From Thiohalospira halophila DSM 15071 (GTDB lineage Bacteria > Pseudomonadota > Gammaproteobacteria > Thiohalospirales > Thiohalospiraceae), in the NCBI RefSeq assembly GCF_900112605.1, contig NZ_FOMJ01000002.1, positions 124,001 through 188,000 of the forward strand: DNA of 64,000 bases, read 5' to 3'. The translations under genes and the position numbers were made by a program. The notes beneath the pieces are model-generated. The model was not told the DNA's origin. It saw nothing but the letters and a program-made list of their open reading frames with translations, and ran no database searches. Below are positions 44,359 through 55,600 of this stretch, piece after piece (positions within the stretch are counted from its first letter, which is position 1; the number at the start of each line of letters is the position of its first letter).

Positions 44359-45691
44359 TGGCTTCCTCCAGCCATGTTCGCAGGAATTCGGGGCCCAGCC
44401 GGGCCAGGGTCGTGCCGGTTCCCTCGCCGTTTTGGCGGTGGTGGCGCAGGGCGGCGTCTAGGGCCGCCAGCGTGGCGGGGACGGCGGCCGGATCCAGCCC
44501 TGCCCGGAGGACGGGGCCGTCGGCGCTGCCCAGGGCGAGGGTATAGTGTCCGGCCTCGGCGACCAGGGTCAGGGCGGGTTGCGTCGGGGCGCCGCATGCC
44601 TTGTCGCAGCCGGCGACGTGGAGGCGACCGCCGGCGGCGATGAGTGCCGGCACGGCCGCCCCGGCGGCGGTGGCATCGGGGCGCGTGGCGGTGGTGCCGG
44701 CGCTGCACCCGGCCCGGCCGGGGCACGCCTCCAGCGCCAGCCGCGGGTCGCCGGGGTCGAGGATGGCGCCCCCGGGGGCGAGTTCCGCCTCTGCCCCCGG
44801 CAGGGGGTCCGTCAGGGCCAGCGTCCGCCAGGGTGTGACCCGCAGGGTTCCCCCCGGCCCCAGCAGTTCGGCCAGCCGTCGCAGCTGCCTCGCCTCCAGG
44901 ACGCCGAAGGGGAAGGCGGCCCCCAGCCAGCCGTTCTGGGGGCCAAGCACCCGCTCCAGGCTAACCGGCTCCAACGGCCGGTCCGCCACGGGCCCCAGTG
45001 CGTCGCCGGCCGCCTCGATGAAGGGCGCGGTCCCGTAACGGCTCACGGCCGCTGCCACCCGTCCCGGTGGGTACGGGTCGGCGTCGCGCAGCGCCAGGAA
45101 GCGATGGAGCAGCCGGCTCACCAGGGCCGGTGCAGCCTCCACGGCCACGCTGCCCAGGGGCTCGGCGTCGGCCGCCGTCCCCCCCAGGGCGACCCGGAAC
45201 CGACCGGGGTCCACCGCCTCCAGGCGCAGGTCGCCGGTGACCTCGCCCACGTGGGCGCCACCCCCGCCATCCACCACGACCCCCACCTTGGGCGGCAGGG
45301 CCTGCAGGGCCGGGTCGGCGGTGAGGGTATTGGCGACGGCCTCGGCAACGGCGGTGATGTCCGCGGCCGCGGCGGGATCGCGGTCGGCCAGCGGCGCGGC
45401 CACGACATTGCGCACCGCCTCCCGGCCGGCGTCGGACTCGGCCAGGCCGGCGGCGACCAGCCGCCCGTGCGCGGCCTCCGCCCGTTGGGGGGCGATACCG
45501 CGCAGCTGGAGCCCGGCGCGCATGGTCAGCTCCAGGGTGCCGGAGCCGTGCGCCTCGGCGGCCTCCGCCACGGCCCGGGCTGCCGACGCGGTGAGCCCGG
45601 CCAGGGGCTGGCGCAGGCGCAGCAGCAGGCCGTCGCCGGTGGCCATGGGGGCGGCCACCCCCGGGCAGGCGTTGCGGATCACCCCGCTCAT
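44345..45691 (-). CDS. cobG: Precorrin-3B synthase (aerobic, Fe-S)
   Basis: A 448-residue protein of the nitrite/sulfite-reductase fold. ACPGRAGCSAGTTATRPDA and LHVAGCDKACGAPTQPALTLV supply the four cluster cysteines, and RLRQPLAGLTASAARAVAEAAEAHGSGTLELTMRAGLQLRG is the ferredoxin-like start. CobG hydroxylates precorrin-3A with O2, marking the aerobic route. ATG 45691 overlaps the ABC permease stop by four bases. Confidence 0.93.
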   Translation of the reverse strand: MSGVIRNACPGVAAPMATGDGLLLRLRQPLAGLTASAARAVAEAAEAHGSGTLELTMRAGLQLRGIAPQRAEAAHGRLVAAGLAESDAGREAVRNVVAAPLADRDPAAAADITAVAEAVANTLTADPALQALPPKVGVVVDGGGGAHVGEVTGDLRLEAVDPGRFRVALGGTAADAEPLGSVAVEAAPALVSRLLHRFLALRDADPYPPGRVAAAVSRYGTAPFIEAAGDALGPVADRPLEPVSLERVLGPQNGWLGAAFPFGVLEARQLRRLAELLGPGGTLRVTPWRTLALTDPLPGAEAELAPGGAILDPGDPRLALEACPGRAGCSAGTTATRPDATAAGAAVPALIAAGGRLHVAGCDKACGAPTQPALTLVAEAGHYTLALGSADGPVLRAGLDPAAVPATLAALDAALRHHRQNGEGTGTTLARLGPEFLRTWLEEASDPE

Positions 45692-46457
45692 GCCTTGATC
45701 CTCACACCCCGGGCGACCAGGTACCAGGCGAGCCAGCCCACCACCACCGTGGCGGCGGCGAGGACGGCAAAGGTGGTGGTCCACGCCACCGGGCTGGCGC
45801 CCAGGAGGCCGTGGCGGAAGCCCTCGATGATGTAGTGCATGGGGTTGGCGGCGGCGACGGTATCCCACGGCTCCGGCAGTCGGGAGACGGGGTAGAAGAG
45901 CCCGCCCAGGTAGATGAGCGGGGTAAGGACGAAGGTGTTCACCACCGAGGTGTGGTCAAAGCTGCGCGCGAAGACGCCGTTGATCAGGCCCGCCAGGGAG
46001 AAGAGCAGCGCCGTGAGCACGGCGATGCCGGCGGTGGCGCCGATGTGGTGCAGCGCCAGATCGGTGAAGGGGAGGGCGATGGCCAGCACCAGCGCCCCGG
46101 CGAGCAGCCCGCGCAGCAGCCCGCCGGTGGCGAAGCCGGCCACCACCAGCCACGCCGGCATGGGGGCGACCAGGATCTCCTCGATGTGGCGCTGCAGCCG
46201 TGCGCCGTATACCGCCAGGGTGACGTTGCTGTAGGCGTTGGTGATCACCGCCAGCATTACCAGGCCGGGGAGGATGAAGTCGGCGTAGGCGACGCCGCCC
46301 ATCCCGCCCAGCTCCCGCCCCACCAGGTGGCCGAAGACCACCAGGAAGAGGGTGGCGGTGACCACCGAGGGCAGGAGGTTCTGGACCCAGGCGCGCAGGA
46401 AGCGGCGCACCTGCTTGACCACCAGGCCGCGGTAGGCGAACCAGTGGAGGGCGATAT

Positions 46458-46461
<4 letters not shown>
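45688..46461 (-). CDS. ABC-2 type transporter permease (YadH-like)
   Basis: A 257-residue permease with six predicted membrane segments (from VVTATLFLVVFGHLV to TTFAVLAAATVVVGWLAWYLV). The ABC-2 signature region is GLFYPVSRLPEPWDTVAAANPMHYIIEGFRHGLLG, and RHIEEILVAPMPAWLVVAG matches the YadH/NodJ group. It overlaps both the ATPase gene and cobG by four bases, so it is expressed with the cob genes. ABC-2 systems normally export; no role in B12 metabolism is established for this pair. Confidence 0.9.
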
Positions 46462-47377
<916 letters not shown>

Positions 47378-47381
<4 letters not shown>

Positions 47382-48505
47382 ACGCCGACCTCCGGGGCGA
47401 GGCCCACCTGCTCGCCGTTGCGGTCGACGGCGCAGACCTCGATCCCGGTGCCGGCGGGCAGGTAGGCGCCGGCGCGGTCGCGGGCCAGCGTAGCGATGCG
47501 ATTCCCCAGGGGGACTCCGGCCTCGCGACAGGCGTCGAGCGCCTCAATGCTGGTGTTGCTGGCGGTGATCCGCTCACACAGCGCCGCGTCGGCGCTGGCC
47601 TCCGCCGCCTGCCGGGCCAGGAAGTCGAGATCGATGGCCGACTTGCGGCTGTGGGTGTCCAGGTGGCCGGCGGCGAACTTGCTCAGCTTGCCGAAGCCGG
47701 CGACCAGGAGGAGGGCGGGCAGCGGCCGGCGGCGCAGGTATTTCAGGACGGCGCCGAAGGCGTCCCCCATCTCGATGAGGGCGAGATCCTCGAGGCCGTA
47801 CTGGCGCCGAGCGAAGTCCTCGCTGGTGCCGCCGGTACAGGCCGCGACCCGCTGCAGGCCGTTGCTGCGGGCGACCTCGATGGCCTGGTGGATGGAGGCG
47901 ATATAGGCGCTGCAGGAGAACGGGCGGACGATGCCGGTGGTCCCCAGTATCGATATCCCGCCCCGGATCCCCAGGCGCGGATTCATGGTCCGCTCGGCGA
48001 TGCGCTCGCCGTCGTCGACCCCCACGGTAACCTCGAAGCCGCCGGGGTGGCCGGCCTCCGCCGCCACCCGCTCCAGGTGCTCGGTGAGCATCCGGCGCGG
48101 TACCGGGTTGATGGCTGGCTCTCCCGCCGGGACGGGGAGGCCGGGCCGGGTGACGGTGCCCACGCCGGCGCCGGCGAGGAAGGCGATCCCGGCGTCCGGG
48201 GTGGCGCGGACCCGCGCCCAGACCCGGGCGCCGTGGGTGGCGTCGGGGTCGTCCCCGGCATCCTTGATGGTCCCGGCCTCGCCGGCACCTTCCAGGGCGC
48301 GGCTATCGTGCAGGGGCAGGGTGACCGCCTCGCCGCGGGGCAGGGTCACGGGCACCGGGTCCGGGGCGCGCTGGCCCAGGGCGAGGCGCGCGGCGGCCAC
48401 GGCCGCGGCGGTGGCGCAGACTCCGGTGGTGAGGCCGGTACGCAGGGTAGCAGTCTCCACCTTCGGCCCCGGCCCCGCCGCGTGCGGCTCGCCTTCCACC
48501 GTCAT
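47378..48505 (-). CDS. cbiD: Cobalt-precorrin-5B C1-methyltransferase CbiD
   Basis: A 375-residue methyltransferase. TLRTGLTTGVCATAAAVAAARLALG, VGTVTRPGLPVPAGEPAINPVPRRML, LGIRGGISILGTTGIVRPFSCSAYIASIHQAIEVA and the C-terminal EVCAVDRNGEQVG are typical. CbiD is classed with the anaerobic pathway but replaces CobF in several CobG-containing bacteria such as Pseudomonas aeruginosa; no cobF is present. It overlaps cobA by four bases. Confidence 0.95.
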
Positions 48506-49293
48506 TCGCCCGGTTTCTCCCCGGCATCCACGGCAGCCGGACCCAGGGTGGACTGCAGGTTGACCACCTCGCCGACGATGAGCACCGCCGGCGACTGCAG
48601 CTCCAGACCCTCCGCCCGGGCCGGGAGGCCGCCCAGGGTGCCGGTGACCACCCGCTGGGTCTCCAGGGTGCCGTGCTCCACCAGAGCGGCGGGCATGGTG
48701 GCCGGCGCCCCGGCGGCGACCATCTCGTGGCAGACCCGCTCCAGGCCGTGGAGCCCCATGTAGACCACTACCGTCTGCTGCGGCCGGACCAGGGCGGCCC
48801 AGTCCAGCTCGGTGCCGCCCTCGCGGCGGTGGGCGGTGACGAACTGGCAGCGGTAGGCGTGGTCACGGTGGGTCAGCGGGATCCCGGCGTAGGCGGCGCA
48901 GCCGCCGGCGGCGGTGATCCCGGGGATGACCCGAACCGGGATCCCCTCGGCGGCCAGGGCGGCGGCCTCCTCGCCGCCGCGGCCGAAGACGAAGGGGTCG
49001 CCCCCCTTGAGGCGGACCACGTAGCGGCCCTCCCGCGCCCGGGCCACCATGAGTTCGTTGAGGGCATCCTGGCGGTAGTGGTGCCGGGCCCGCGCCTTGC
49101 CCACGTAGACCCGTTCGGCCTCCGGGTTGGCCATGTCCAGGATGGCCTCCGGGATCAGCCGGTCATGCAGCAGGACCTCGGCCTGTCGCAGGGCGTCGGC
49201 GGCGTGGAGGGTGAGCAGCCCGGGGTCGCCGGGGCCGGCGCCCACCAGGTCCACGCGACCGGGTTCGATGGAGGGTGTGGTCGGATCGGTCAT
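48502..49293 (-). CDS. cobA: Uroporphyrinogen-III C-methyltransferase
   Basis: A 263-residue SUMT without the CysG oxidase/ferrochelatase extension. VDLVGAGPGDPGLLTLHAADALRQAEVLLHDRL, VVRLKGGDPFVFGRGGEEAAAL, VIPGITAAGGCAAYAGIPLTHRDHA and VVYMGLHGLERV are the classic blocks. It commits uroporphyrinogen III to precorrin-2. It overlaps cobB and cbiD by four bases. Confidence 0.97.
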   Translation of the reverse strand: MTDPTTPSIEPGRVDLVGAGPGDPGLLTLHAADALRQAEVLLHDRLIPEAILDMANPEAERVYVGKARARHHYRQDALNELMVARAREGRYVVRLKGGDPFVFGRGGEEAAALAAEGIPVRVIPGITAAGGCAAYAGIPLTHRDHAYRCQFVTAHRREGGTELDWAALVRPQQTVVVYMGLHGLERVCHEMVAAGAPATMPAALVEHGTLETQRVVTGTLGGLPARAEGLELQSPAVLIVGEVVNLQSTLGPAAVDAGEKPGE

Positions 49294-50582
49294 GGCGCAA
49301 ACAGGGCGGCGATGGCCTCCGGGTTGGAGGGGAACCAGGCGTGGAGGTAGGTGGCGGTGAGCCGGCCGTCGCGGTAGACGGCCTCGGCGGCGGAGCCGCC
49401 GTCCCGGGCGCGGCGGCAGTGGGCGATGGGCTCCAGGCCCACCTCGGCGCGGCTGTGGTGGAAGGTGTGGCCGCGCAGGTCGCCCTCGGGCAGCGGCGCC
49501 TCCTGCAGGCCCAGCCCCTGGAGCTTGCCGGCCATCTCCCCCCGTCCCTGCAGGAGCCCGGCCATGGCGGCGGCGTGGCCCTCGGTGTCCGCCAGCTCCT
49601 CCAGCAGGTAGAGCAGGCCGCCACACTCGGCGAGCAGGGGGCGGCCGGCGGCGTGGTGTTCCCGCAGGTCGGCCTTCAGGCCCTCGTTGGCGGCCAGGGC
49701 GTCCAGGTGGAGTTCCGGGTAGCCGCCGGGGATCCAGACGGCATCGGCGGCGGGCAGGCGATCCCCGGCCACGGGGGAGAAGAAGACCGTCTCCACCCCC
49801 ATGGCCTCCAGTAGCGCCAGGTTGCCGGGGTAGAGGAAGGCAAAGGCGGCATCCCGTGCGATGGCGATGCGCACGCCCTCCAGCCGGGGCACCGGCTCGA
49901 CCTCCGGGCCGGGCTCGAAGGCCACCGGTTCCGGAAGGTCGGTGATCCCGGCGGCCTCGATGGCGGCCGCGGCCGCCTCCAGGCGCTGGTCCAGGTCGTC
50001 GATCTCGCCGGCCTGGACCAGGCCCAGGTGGCGGTCGGGGACGTGGAGCCCCTCGTCCCGGGGGAGGGCGCCGAAGAAGGGGACTCCTGCCGGGGTGGCC
50101 GCCTCCAGCATGCGGCCGTGGCCGGCGGAGCCGGTGCGGTTGGCGATGACGCCGGCCATGGTGAGGTCGTCCCGCCAGGTGGCCAGGCCGTGGACCATGG
50201 CGCCGAAGGTCTGACCCATGCCGCTGGCGTCCACCAGGGCCATTACCGGCAGGCCGAAGGCCACGGCGAGATCGGCGCCGGAGGGGTCGCCGTCGAACAG
50301 GCCCATGGAGCCCTCCACCAGGATGAGGTCGGCCTCCTCGGCGGCCTCGGCCAGCATCCGGCGGCACGCCTCTTCCCCGACCATCCACAGGTGCAGCGGC
50401 TCCACCGGATGGCCGGCGGCGCGCTCCAGGACCATGGGATCCAGGAAGTCGGGGCCGGTCTTGAAGACCCGCACCCGCCGGCCCTGGTTGCGGTGGTAGC
50501 GGGCCAGCCCGGCGGTGACGGTGGTCTTGCCGTGGCCGGAGCCGGGGGCGGCGATGAAGGCGGCGGGGCAGGAGCGGCTCAT
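49290..50582 (-). CDS. cobB: Cobyrinic/hydrogenobyrinic acid a,c-diamide synthase
   Basis: A 430-residue amidotransferase. P-loop FIAAPGSGHGKTTVTAGLARYH, then LVEGSMGLFDGDPSGADLA, and a class-I GATase domain with the catalytic Cys in RPLLAECGGLLYLLEEL and YPELHLDALAANEGLK. ATG 50582 is chosen; the frame opens 20 codons further upstream with an Arg/Pro-rich stretch that lacks family similarity. It overlaps cobA by four bases and is separated from the Uma2 gene by 25 bases. Confidence 0.95.
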   Translation of the reverse strand: MSRSCPAAFIAAPGSGHGKTTVTAGLARYHRNQGRRVRVFKTGPDFLDPMVLERAAGHPVEPLHLWMVGEEACRRMLAEAAEEADLILVEGSMGLFDGDPSGADLAVAFGLPVMALVDASGMGQTFGAMVHGLATWRDDLTMAGVIANRTGSAGHGRMLEAATPAGVPFFGALPRDEGLHVPDRHLGLVQAGEIDDLDQRLEAAAAAIEAAGITDLPEPVAFEPGPEVEPVPRLEGVRIAIARDAAFAFLYPGNLALLEAMGVETVFFSPVAGDRLPAADAVWIPGGYPELHLDALAANEGLKADLREHHAAGRPLLAECGGLLYLLEELADTEGHAAAMAGLLQGRGEMAGKLQGLGLQEAPLPEGDLRGHTFHHSRAEVGLEPIAHCRRARDGGSAAEAVYRDGRLTATYLHAWFPSNPEAIAALFAP

Positions 50583-50607
50583 GCGGCCACCCCCCGGCCG
50601 GCGTAGT

Positions 50608-51189
50608 TCAGCCGGCCTCGGGCTCCGGCCCCGGCGGGGCATCCTCGAAGATGGTCGCCTCCTCCAGGGTGCAGGCGACGCTGGCCAGGCTCACCGCCTC
50701 CCCGGGCCCGTGGGCGTGCAGGACCCAGTGGTCCGCCTCGTCCCGCCGGTAGAGTTCCACGCTCCCCTGCGCCGGGTCGATGAGCAGGTACTCCTGCAGC
50801 GAGGGGAGTTGGCGATAGGCGGCGAACTTCTGCCCCCGGTCGAAGGCCTCCGTGGAGGGAGAGAGGACCTCCGCAATCAGTGTCGGTGCGGTCTTGTAAT
50901 GGCTGCGCTCCCGGTCGGCCGGGTCGCAGGTGACCAGGACATCGGGATAGAAGAAGGCGTCCGCTGCGTCGACGCGGACCTTCATGTCCGCCATGAAACT
51001 GCGACAGGGGCCGCCCCGCAGATGATCGCGAAGTGCCGACGCGATATTCAGCGAGATCGTGGCATGGCGATCCGACGCCCCGCCCATGGCGAAGGCCTCC
51101 CCGGCCACGAATTCGTGCTTGCCGGGCTGTTCCGCCTCCCAGGCCAGGAACTCCTCGCTGGTAAAAGTCGTGCTCGCTGCCTCGCCCAT
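50608..51189 (-). CDS. Uma2-family (DUF820) restriction-endonuclease-fold protein
   Basis: A 193-residue PD-(D/E)XK nuclease-fold protein. FTSEEFLAWEAEQPGKHEFVAGEAFAMGGAS, HATISLNIASALRDHLRG, FFYPDVLVTCDP (catalytic Asp) and LIAEVLSPSTEAFDRGQKFAAYRQLPSLQEYLLID (Glu...Lys) are the DUF820 pattern. ATG 51189 has GGGAGG at about -10. It has no known link to B12 and breaks the cobO-cobB order. A short direct repeat lies just upstream of it. Uma2 proteins are very common in cyanobacteria and halophiles and are thought to spread with mobile DNA. Confidence 0.9.
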   Translation of the reverse strand: MGEAASTTFTSEEFLAWEAEQPGKHEFVAGEAFAMGGASDRHATISLNIASALRDHLRGGPCRSFMADMKVRVDAADAFFYPDVLVTCDPADRERSHYKTAPTLIAEVLSPSTEAFDRGQKFAAYRQLPSLQEYLLIDPAQGSVELYRRDEADHWVLHAHGPGEAVSLASVACTLEEATIFEDAPPGPEPEAG

Positions 51190-51216
51190 GGTCGTCCCTC
51201 CCGGTACCCGACGCAT

Positions 51217-51242
51217 CGATTGTAGCAGCCCCGATTGTAGCA
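51217..51242. repeat. 11-bp direct repeat upstream of the Uma2 gene
   Basis: cgattgtagca occurs at 51217-51227 and again at 51232-51242, 15 bases apart, between cobO and the Uma2 gene. It may be a remnant of the insertion that brought the Uma2 gene in, or simply local duplication. Confidence 0.5.
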
Positions 51243-51267
51243 ACGCCGGCCACGGGATTCGCCGGGA

Positions 51268-51873
51268 TCACAGCTCGACCCCCTTCTGCGCCTTCACCCC
51301 CGCCTCGAAGGCGTGCTTCTCCTTGCGCATGTCGGTGACGGTGTCGGCGATCTCGATGAGGTCCTGCGGCGCGCCGCGGCCGGTGATGACCACGTGCTGC
51401 ATGGGCGGGCGGTTGGCCAGGTCCTCCAGCACCGTGGGCAGGTCGAGGAAGTCCTTCTTCAGGGCGATGTTCAGCTCGTCGAGCAGCACCAGGTCGATGG
51501 TCTCATCCTGGAGCAGGGCGCGGGCCTGGGCCCAGGCGGCCTCGGCCATCTCCACGTCCCGGCTGCGGTCCTGGGTCTCCCAGGTGTAGCCCTCGCCCAT
51601 GACGTGGTAGGTCACGTTGTCGAACTGGCGGAAGAAGGCCTCCTCGCCGGTGGCGAACTGGCCCTTGATGAACTGGACGATGCCCACCCGCTGGCCGTGG
51701 CCCAGGGCGCGGGCCACCATGCCGAAGCCGGCGCTGCTCTTGCCCTTGCCGGTGCCGGTGTTGACGATGATGACGCCGCGCTCGTCGCTGGCCTCACGGA
51801 TGCGAGCGTCCATGATCTCCTTCTTCTTCTGCATGCGCTCGCGGTAGCGGGCGTCGGTCTGCTCTTCGCTCAT
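51268..51873 (-). CDS. cobO: Cob(I)yrinic acid a,c-diamide adenosyltransferase, CobO/BtuR type
   Basis: A 201-residue ATP-dependent adenosyltransferase. P-loop IVNTGTGKGKSSAGFGMVARAL, then IVQFIKGQFATGEEAFF, LVLLDELNIALKKDFLD and VVITGRGAPQDLIEIADTVTDMRKEKHAFEAGVKAQKGVEL match CobA/CobO/BtuR throughout. It attaches the upper adenosyl ligand in de novo synthesis and salvage. A second, unrelated adenosyltransferase (PduO type) is encoded in the same operon at 57064. Confidence 0.96.
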   Translation of the reverse strand: MSEEQTDARYRERMQKKKEIMDARIREASDERGVIIVNTGTGKGKSSAGFGMVARALGHGQRVGIVQFIKGQFATGEEAFFRQFDNVTYHVMGEGYTWETQDRSRDVEMAEAAWAQARALLQDETIDLVLLDELNIALKKDFLDLPTVLEDLANRPPMQHVVITGRGAPQDLIEIADTVTDMRKEKHAFEAGVKAQKGVEL

Positions 51874-51912
51874 GTCGGTTCCCTGGTTGAGGGCGGTGGT
51901 TCGTGGGGCTGT

Positions 51913-52233
51913 TTACTCGTTCCCCCGGTCCTGCCCGCCCTGGATCATGATCAGCTTGCCGGTCTCGGGATCGCGGTAGACCTGGCCCATGCGCTCGAAG
52001 CCGGAGCCGGCGTCGCCGGCCCCCTCGGGGACCTCGGGTAGCTCCCGGCCCTGGGTGACCTCCTGGCGGGAGAGTTCCTCGAGGGGGTGGTCCTGGCCGT
52101 TCTGGCTGGCGGCGAGGGCGGCGATGAGGCCCACGGCGAAGACCAGCATGATGTCCACCAGGTTGGCCATGGGGCCCATGGGCTCGGCGTCGGCCTCGTC
52201 GAAGCGGCCCCGCGCCCAGTCACGCCCGGCCAC
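51913..52233 (-). CDS. DUF2149 membrane protein, ExbD/TolR-like
   Basis: A 106-residue protein with one N-terminal membrane segment (MANLVDIMLVFAVGLIAALAA, about 22-42) and a short periplasmic tail. Asp27 inside the segment mirrors the proton-binding Asp of ExbD/TolR (VDxMLV pattern). It starts at GTG 52233 behind GGAGG and overlaps the ExbB-like gene by 14 bases. DUF2149 proteins are regularly encoded next to MotA/TolQ/ExbB-type proteins and CobN-like chelatases. With that neighbour it probably forms a proton-driven energiser; this is inference from family and position. Confidence 0.85.
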   Translation of the reverse strand: MAGRDWARGRFDEADAEPMGPMANLVDIMLVFAVGLIAALAASQNGQDHPLEELSRQEVTQGRELPEVPEGAGDAGSGFERMGQVYRDPETGKLIMIQGGQDRGNE

Positions 52234-52672
52234 GGTCGCCCTCCAGCGCGTCCAGCAGGTGATCGTACCAGCGCCGGCGCACCCGGCCGAGGATGAAGCC
52301 GACGATGCCCACCAGCAGGCCCATGACGGTGGTGTCGAAGGCCACCGTCACCGCCTGGGCGAGGGTCTGCAGCTCGCCGCGACCCAGGGCGGCCAGGCCG
52401 GGGCCCAGCGGGATGAGCGTGCCCATGAGGCCGAGCATGGGGCCGACCCGCGCGATGAGGTCGGCGCGCTCGATGCGCCCCCGGCCCACCCGGGAGGCGA
52501 TGGCCGCATTGCCGGCCTGGCGGAGCCGCCGGATCCCGCTGAAGCCCTCGCCCAGGGCCTGGCCCACCTCCCACACCGCCAGGGCCACCAGCAGCGCCAG
52601 GGCGGCGAGCACCGGCTCCAGGAGCCAGCTCACCCCGGCGTGGACCCACTGCACCAGTACGCCATCAAACAT
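52220..52672 (-). CDS. MotA/TolQ/ExbB proton-channel family protein
   Basis: A 150-residue inner-membrane protein with three membrane helices (about 15-36, 75-95 and 112-130). RVGPMLGLMGTLIPLGPGLAAL and VTVAFDTTVMGLLVGIVGFIL are the conserved TolQ/ExbB helix 2 and 3 blocks. It is shorter than E. coli ExbB. It overlaps the CobN-like gene by eight bases and the DUF2149 gene by 14, so the three are co-translated. That coupling suggests this energiser serves the membrane-anchored CobN-like protein, perhaps in addition to TonB. Confidence 0.9.
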   Translation of the reverse strand: MFDGVLVQWVHAGVSWLLEPVLAALALLVALAVWEVGQALGEGFSGIRRLRQAGNAAIASRVGRGRIERADLIARVGPMLGLMGTLIPLGPGLAALGRGELQTLAQAVTVAFDTTVMGLLVGIVGFILGRVRRRWYDHLLDALEGDRGRA

Positions 52673-55600
52673 GGTTGCCTCCGCTTCGCATCCCGTTGTA
52701 GAGGCCGCCCGCCAGCAGGAGCAGTGCCAGGCCCCCCGTGGCCCACAGGAACCAGGGCAGGTGGCTGTCCCGCTGCTGCTCCTGTTGCCGTTCCCGTTGC
52801 TGTTCGGCCTGTTGCTGCCCCTGGCGCTCGGGCGATGCGCCGGTTTCCTCGCGGGCCACCTCGGCCGCCGAACGGCTGGACTGTTGCTCCGGGGGCTGGC
52901 GGACCTCGGTCACCGACGTCACGCCGCCCTCGGCTCCCTGCGGCTGGGCGCCGCCGGCGGCCCGGAGCCGCTGGTCCAGGGCCCGGGCCAGGTCGTCCCC
53001 GATCTGCGCCTTTACGTGGTCGAAGACCGGGTGCTTCGGCCGGGTGTGGCCGGAGCCGGGCAGGCCGTTCTCGACCACCGCCTTCGCCAGCTTCTCGGCC
53101 AGCTCCTTTTGGGTCGCCTGGGAGGCGTCCCAGAACTCTTTCTGGATGGCCACGTTCATGATGGCGAGCATGTTGGTGCGCACGTGGGCGCGGTTGCCCT
53201 CGGCCAGGAACTCGTCGAGCTGGAGGTCGTGCTTGTCGTCCATGTAGACCGACTTCACCTCCTGCCACACCCAGTCGTCGATGATCCGGGGATTGGTGAC
53301 CTGCCAGCCCCACAGGTACTCCATGAACTTGGAGCCCATGGTGCGGGCGCCGGCGTAGCCGTGCTCCATCTGGCCCTTGAGCCAGGCGGGGTTGAGGTAG
53401 CGGCCGCGCAGCTCCTGGAGCAGGGCGCTCTCCAGCCCCTGCATCTGCGGGTCATCCGGGTTCGAGTGGTCGATGATGCGATTGTCCGGCGCGGTGCCGG
53501 AGACCGCCTCCACGGCCATGGAGAGCCCGCCCAGGTAGTCGAAGGCGTCGTTGTTGTCCATGAGGCCGTAGAGGTTGGAGGCCCGCCCCAGGTAGGTGCG
53601 CTCAACGCGGCCCAGGTTGCGGGTCAGGCCGTCGTGGGCCGATTCGCCGCCGGCCTCGGCGCCGTAGACGTGGCCCATGCGGCGTCGGTAGGCATCGGCG
53701 ATCTCGCCGCGCTCCTTCCAGGAGCCGGAGCGCTCCGCCATGCGGTTGACGCCGGCGCCGTAGCTCCCCGGGGCGTCGCCGTAGATGCGGTAGATGGCGT
53801 CCTGGCCGGCGGCGGCCGGATCGGCGCCCTGGTCCACGGCCTCCCGGGTATCGGCGACCCAGTGGGCGGCCACGAGGTTGCGCGCCAGGGATTCGGTGCC
53901 GGCGTCGCGCAGCTCGCCCAGGGGCTTCAGGGCCGCCTCCAGGGCGGGTGTGAGCGCCGGGTGCTTCTCGCGGATGGTCTGGCTGGCGCCGTCCAGGGCC
54001 AGGCGCACCGACTGGTCCAGCCAGCCGTTGAGCTGGCCGTAGAGGTCGCGGAAGAGGCCGGAGGTGGTGAAGAGGACGTCGCGGCGGTAGCGGCCGGACT
54101 CCAGCGGCTGGCGCTGGATGCCCTCGACGATACCGCGGCTGTTCCAGACCGGCTTGATGCCCAGCATGTCCAGGCCGAAGGCCACCATCGCACCCTCGTC
54201 ACGCACCGTGTCCGAGGCCCAGAGGACCACCGCCTCGCTGCCCTTCGGCGCACCGTCGCTCCCCTCTTCCCGGGCGTTCTCGGCCATGCGCACGCCCATC
54301 TCCCAGCCCACCCGGCTGGGTAGCAGGTTGCCGTTAAGACCGAAGAAGTTGCGCCCGGTGGGCAGCACCTCCGGGGTGCGGATGGGGTCGTTGCCCTTGC
54401 CCGGGGCGACGAACTCGCCGTCCAGGCCAGCCAGCAGGGCGTCCATCTCCCTCTGCGGCGAGACGCGCAGCTTGCGTCGCCACTCGTCGCGGACCTCGCC
54501 GGCCCCGGCCATGGACTGGAGCATCATGCGCCGTTCCTCCGCCGCCCAGTCGGTGCCGAAGATGTGCAGCCCGCGGGGCATGAACTCCTCCTGCATCTCG
54601 GTGAGGTGGTGGCCCACCTCGTGGACCAGGAGGTCGCCGCCCACCTTGTCCAGGGTGAGATCCGGGTTATTGCGCTCGGCGCGCAGTTCCGACTCCAGCT
54701 CGCCGGCCATGTCCAGCTCGGCGATCTTGGCGCGGATCCGCTCCAGGGCGCGCTCGCGGGCGGCGGTGCTGCCCTGGCCCTCCGCCGACTCGAAGCTCTC
54801 CACCAGGCCGCGCAGTTGCAGGAGCTGGTCGTAGAGGGGCGTGGTGGAAAGCGGCGGGGTGAGGTGGTCCACCATCACCGCCAGGCCGCGGCGCTTGGCC
54901 TGCAGGCCCTCGCCCACCCCGTCGACGATGTAGGGGTAGATCCCGGGCACGCTGCCGGCGATGAGCCGGGGATAGTCGGTGTCGGTGAGCCCCACCCGGC
55001 GCCGGGGCAGGAATTCGTAGGTGGAGTGGCGGCCCAGGTGGACCAGGGCGTCGACCTCGAACTCGTCCCTGAGCCAGTGGTAGTAGCCCAGGTACTGGTG
55101 GGGCGGCGGCACGGCCAGGTTGGCGTGCAGCAGCTCCTCGTTCACCTCCCACCCCCGGGGCGGCTGGGGGCCGATCCAGACATTGCCGAAGCGCAGGCCG
55201 GGCAGGAGCAGGTCGTCGTCGTGGACCATGACCCGCCCCGGGGCCTCGCCCCAGCCGTGGAGGCCCTCGATGCCGGTGTCACGCAGGCCGGACACCAGCT
55301 CCTCGGCCTGCTCCCAGCTGGCATCGGCCTTCTCCGCCAGCAGGGCCTCGTACTCGGCGCGCAGCTGGTCCAGCAGGTCGCGGGCGCGCTCGGTGGCGGG
55401 GTGGTCGGCGCCCTCCAGCAGGTGGCGCAGGTCGCCGTGCATGCGGCCCAGTAGACCGCGGCCCAGGTCGGGGCGGCCGGCCCTTTCCGCCTCGTGCAGG
55501 GTCTGGTGGAGGTAGCCCAGGGGGCCGTCGGTCATCTCGGCGCGGACGGCGTCGGGGAGGGTGTCGAACCACTCGCGGTAGTCGGCTGCCGAGAGGGTGG

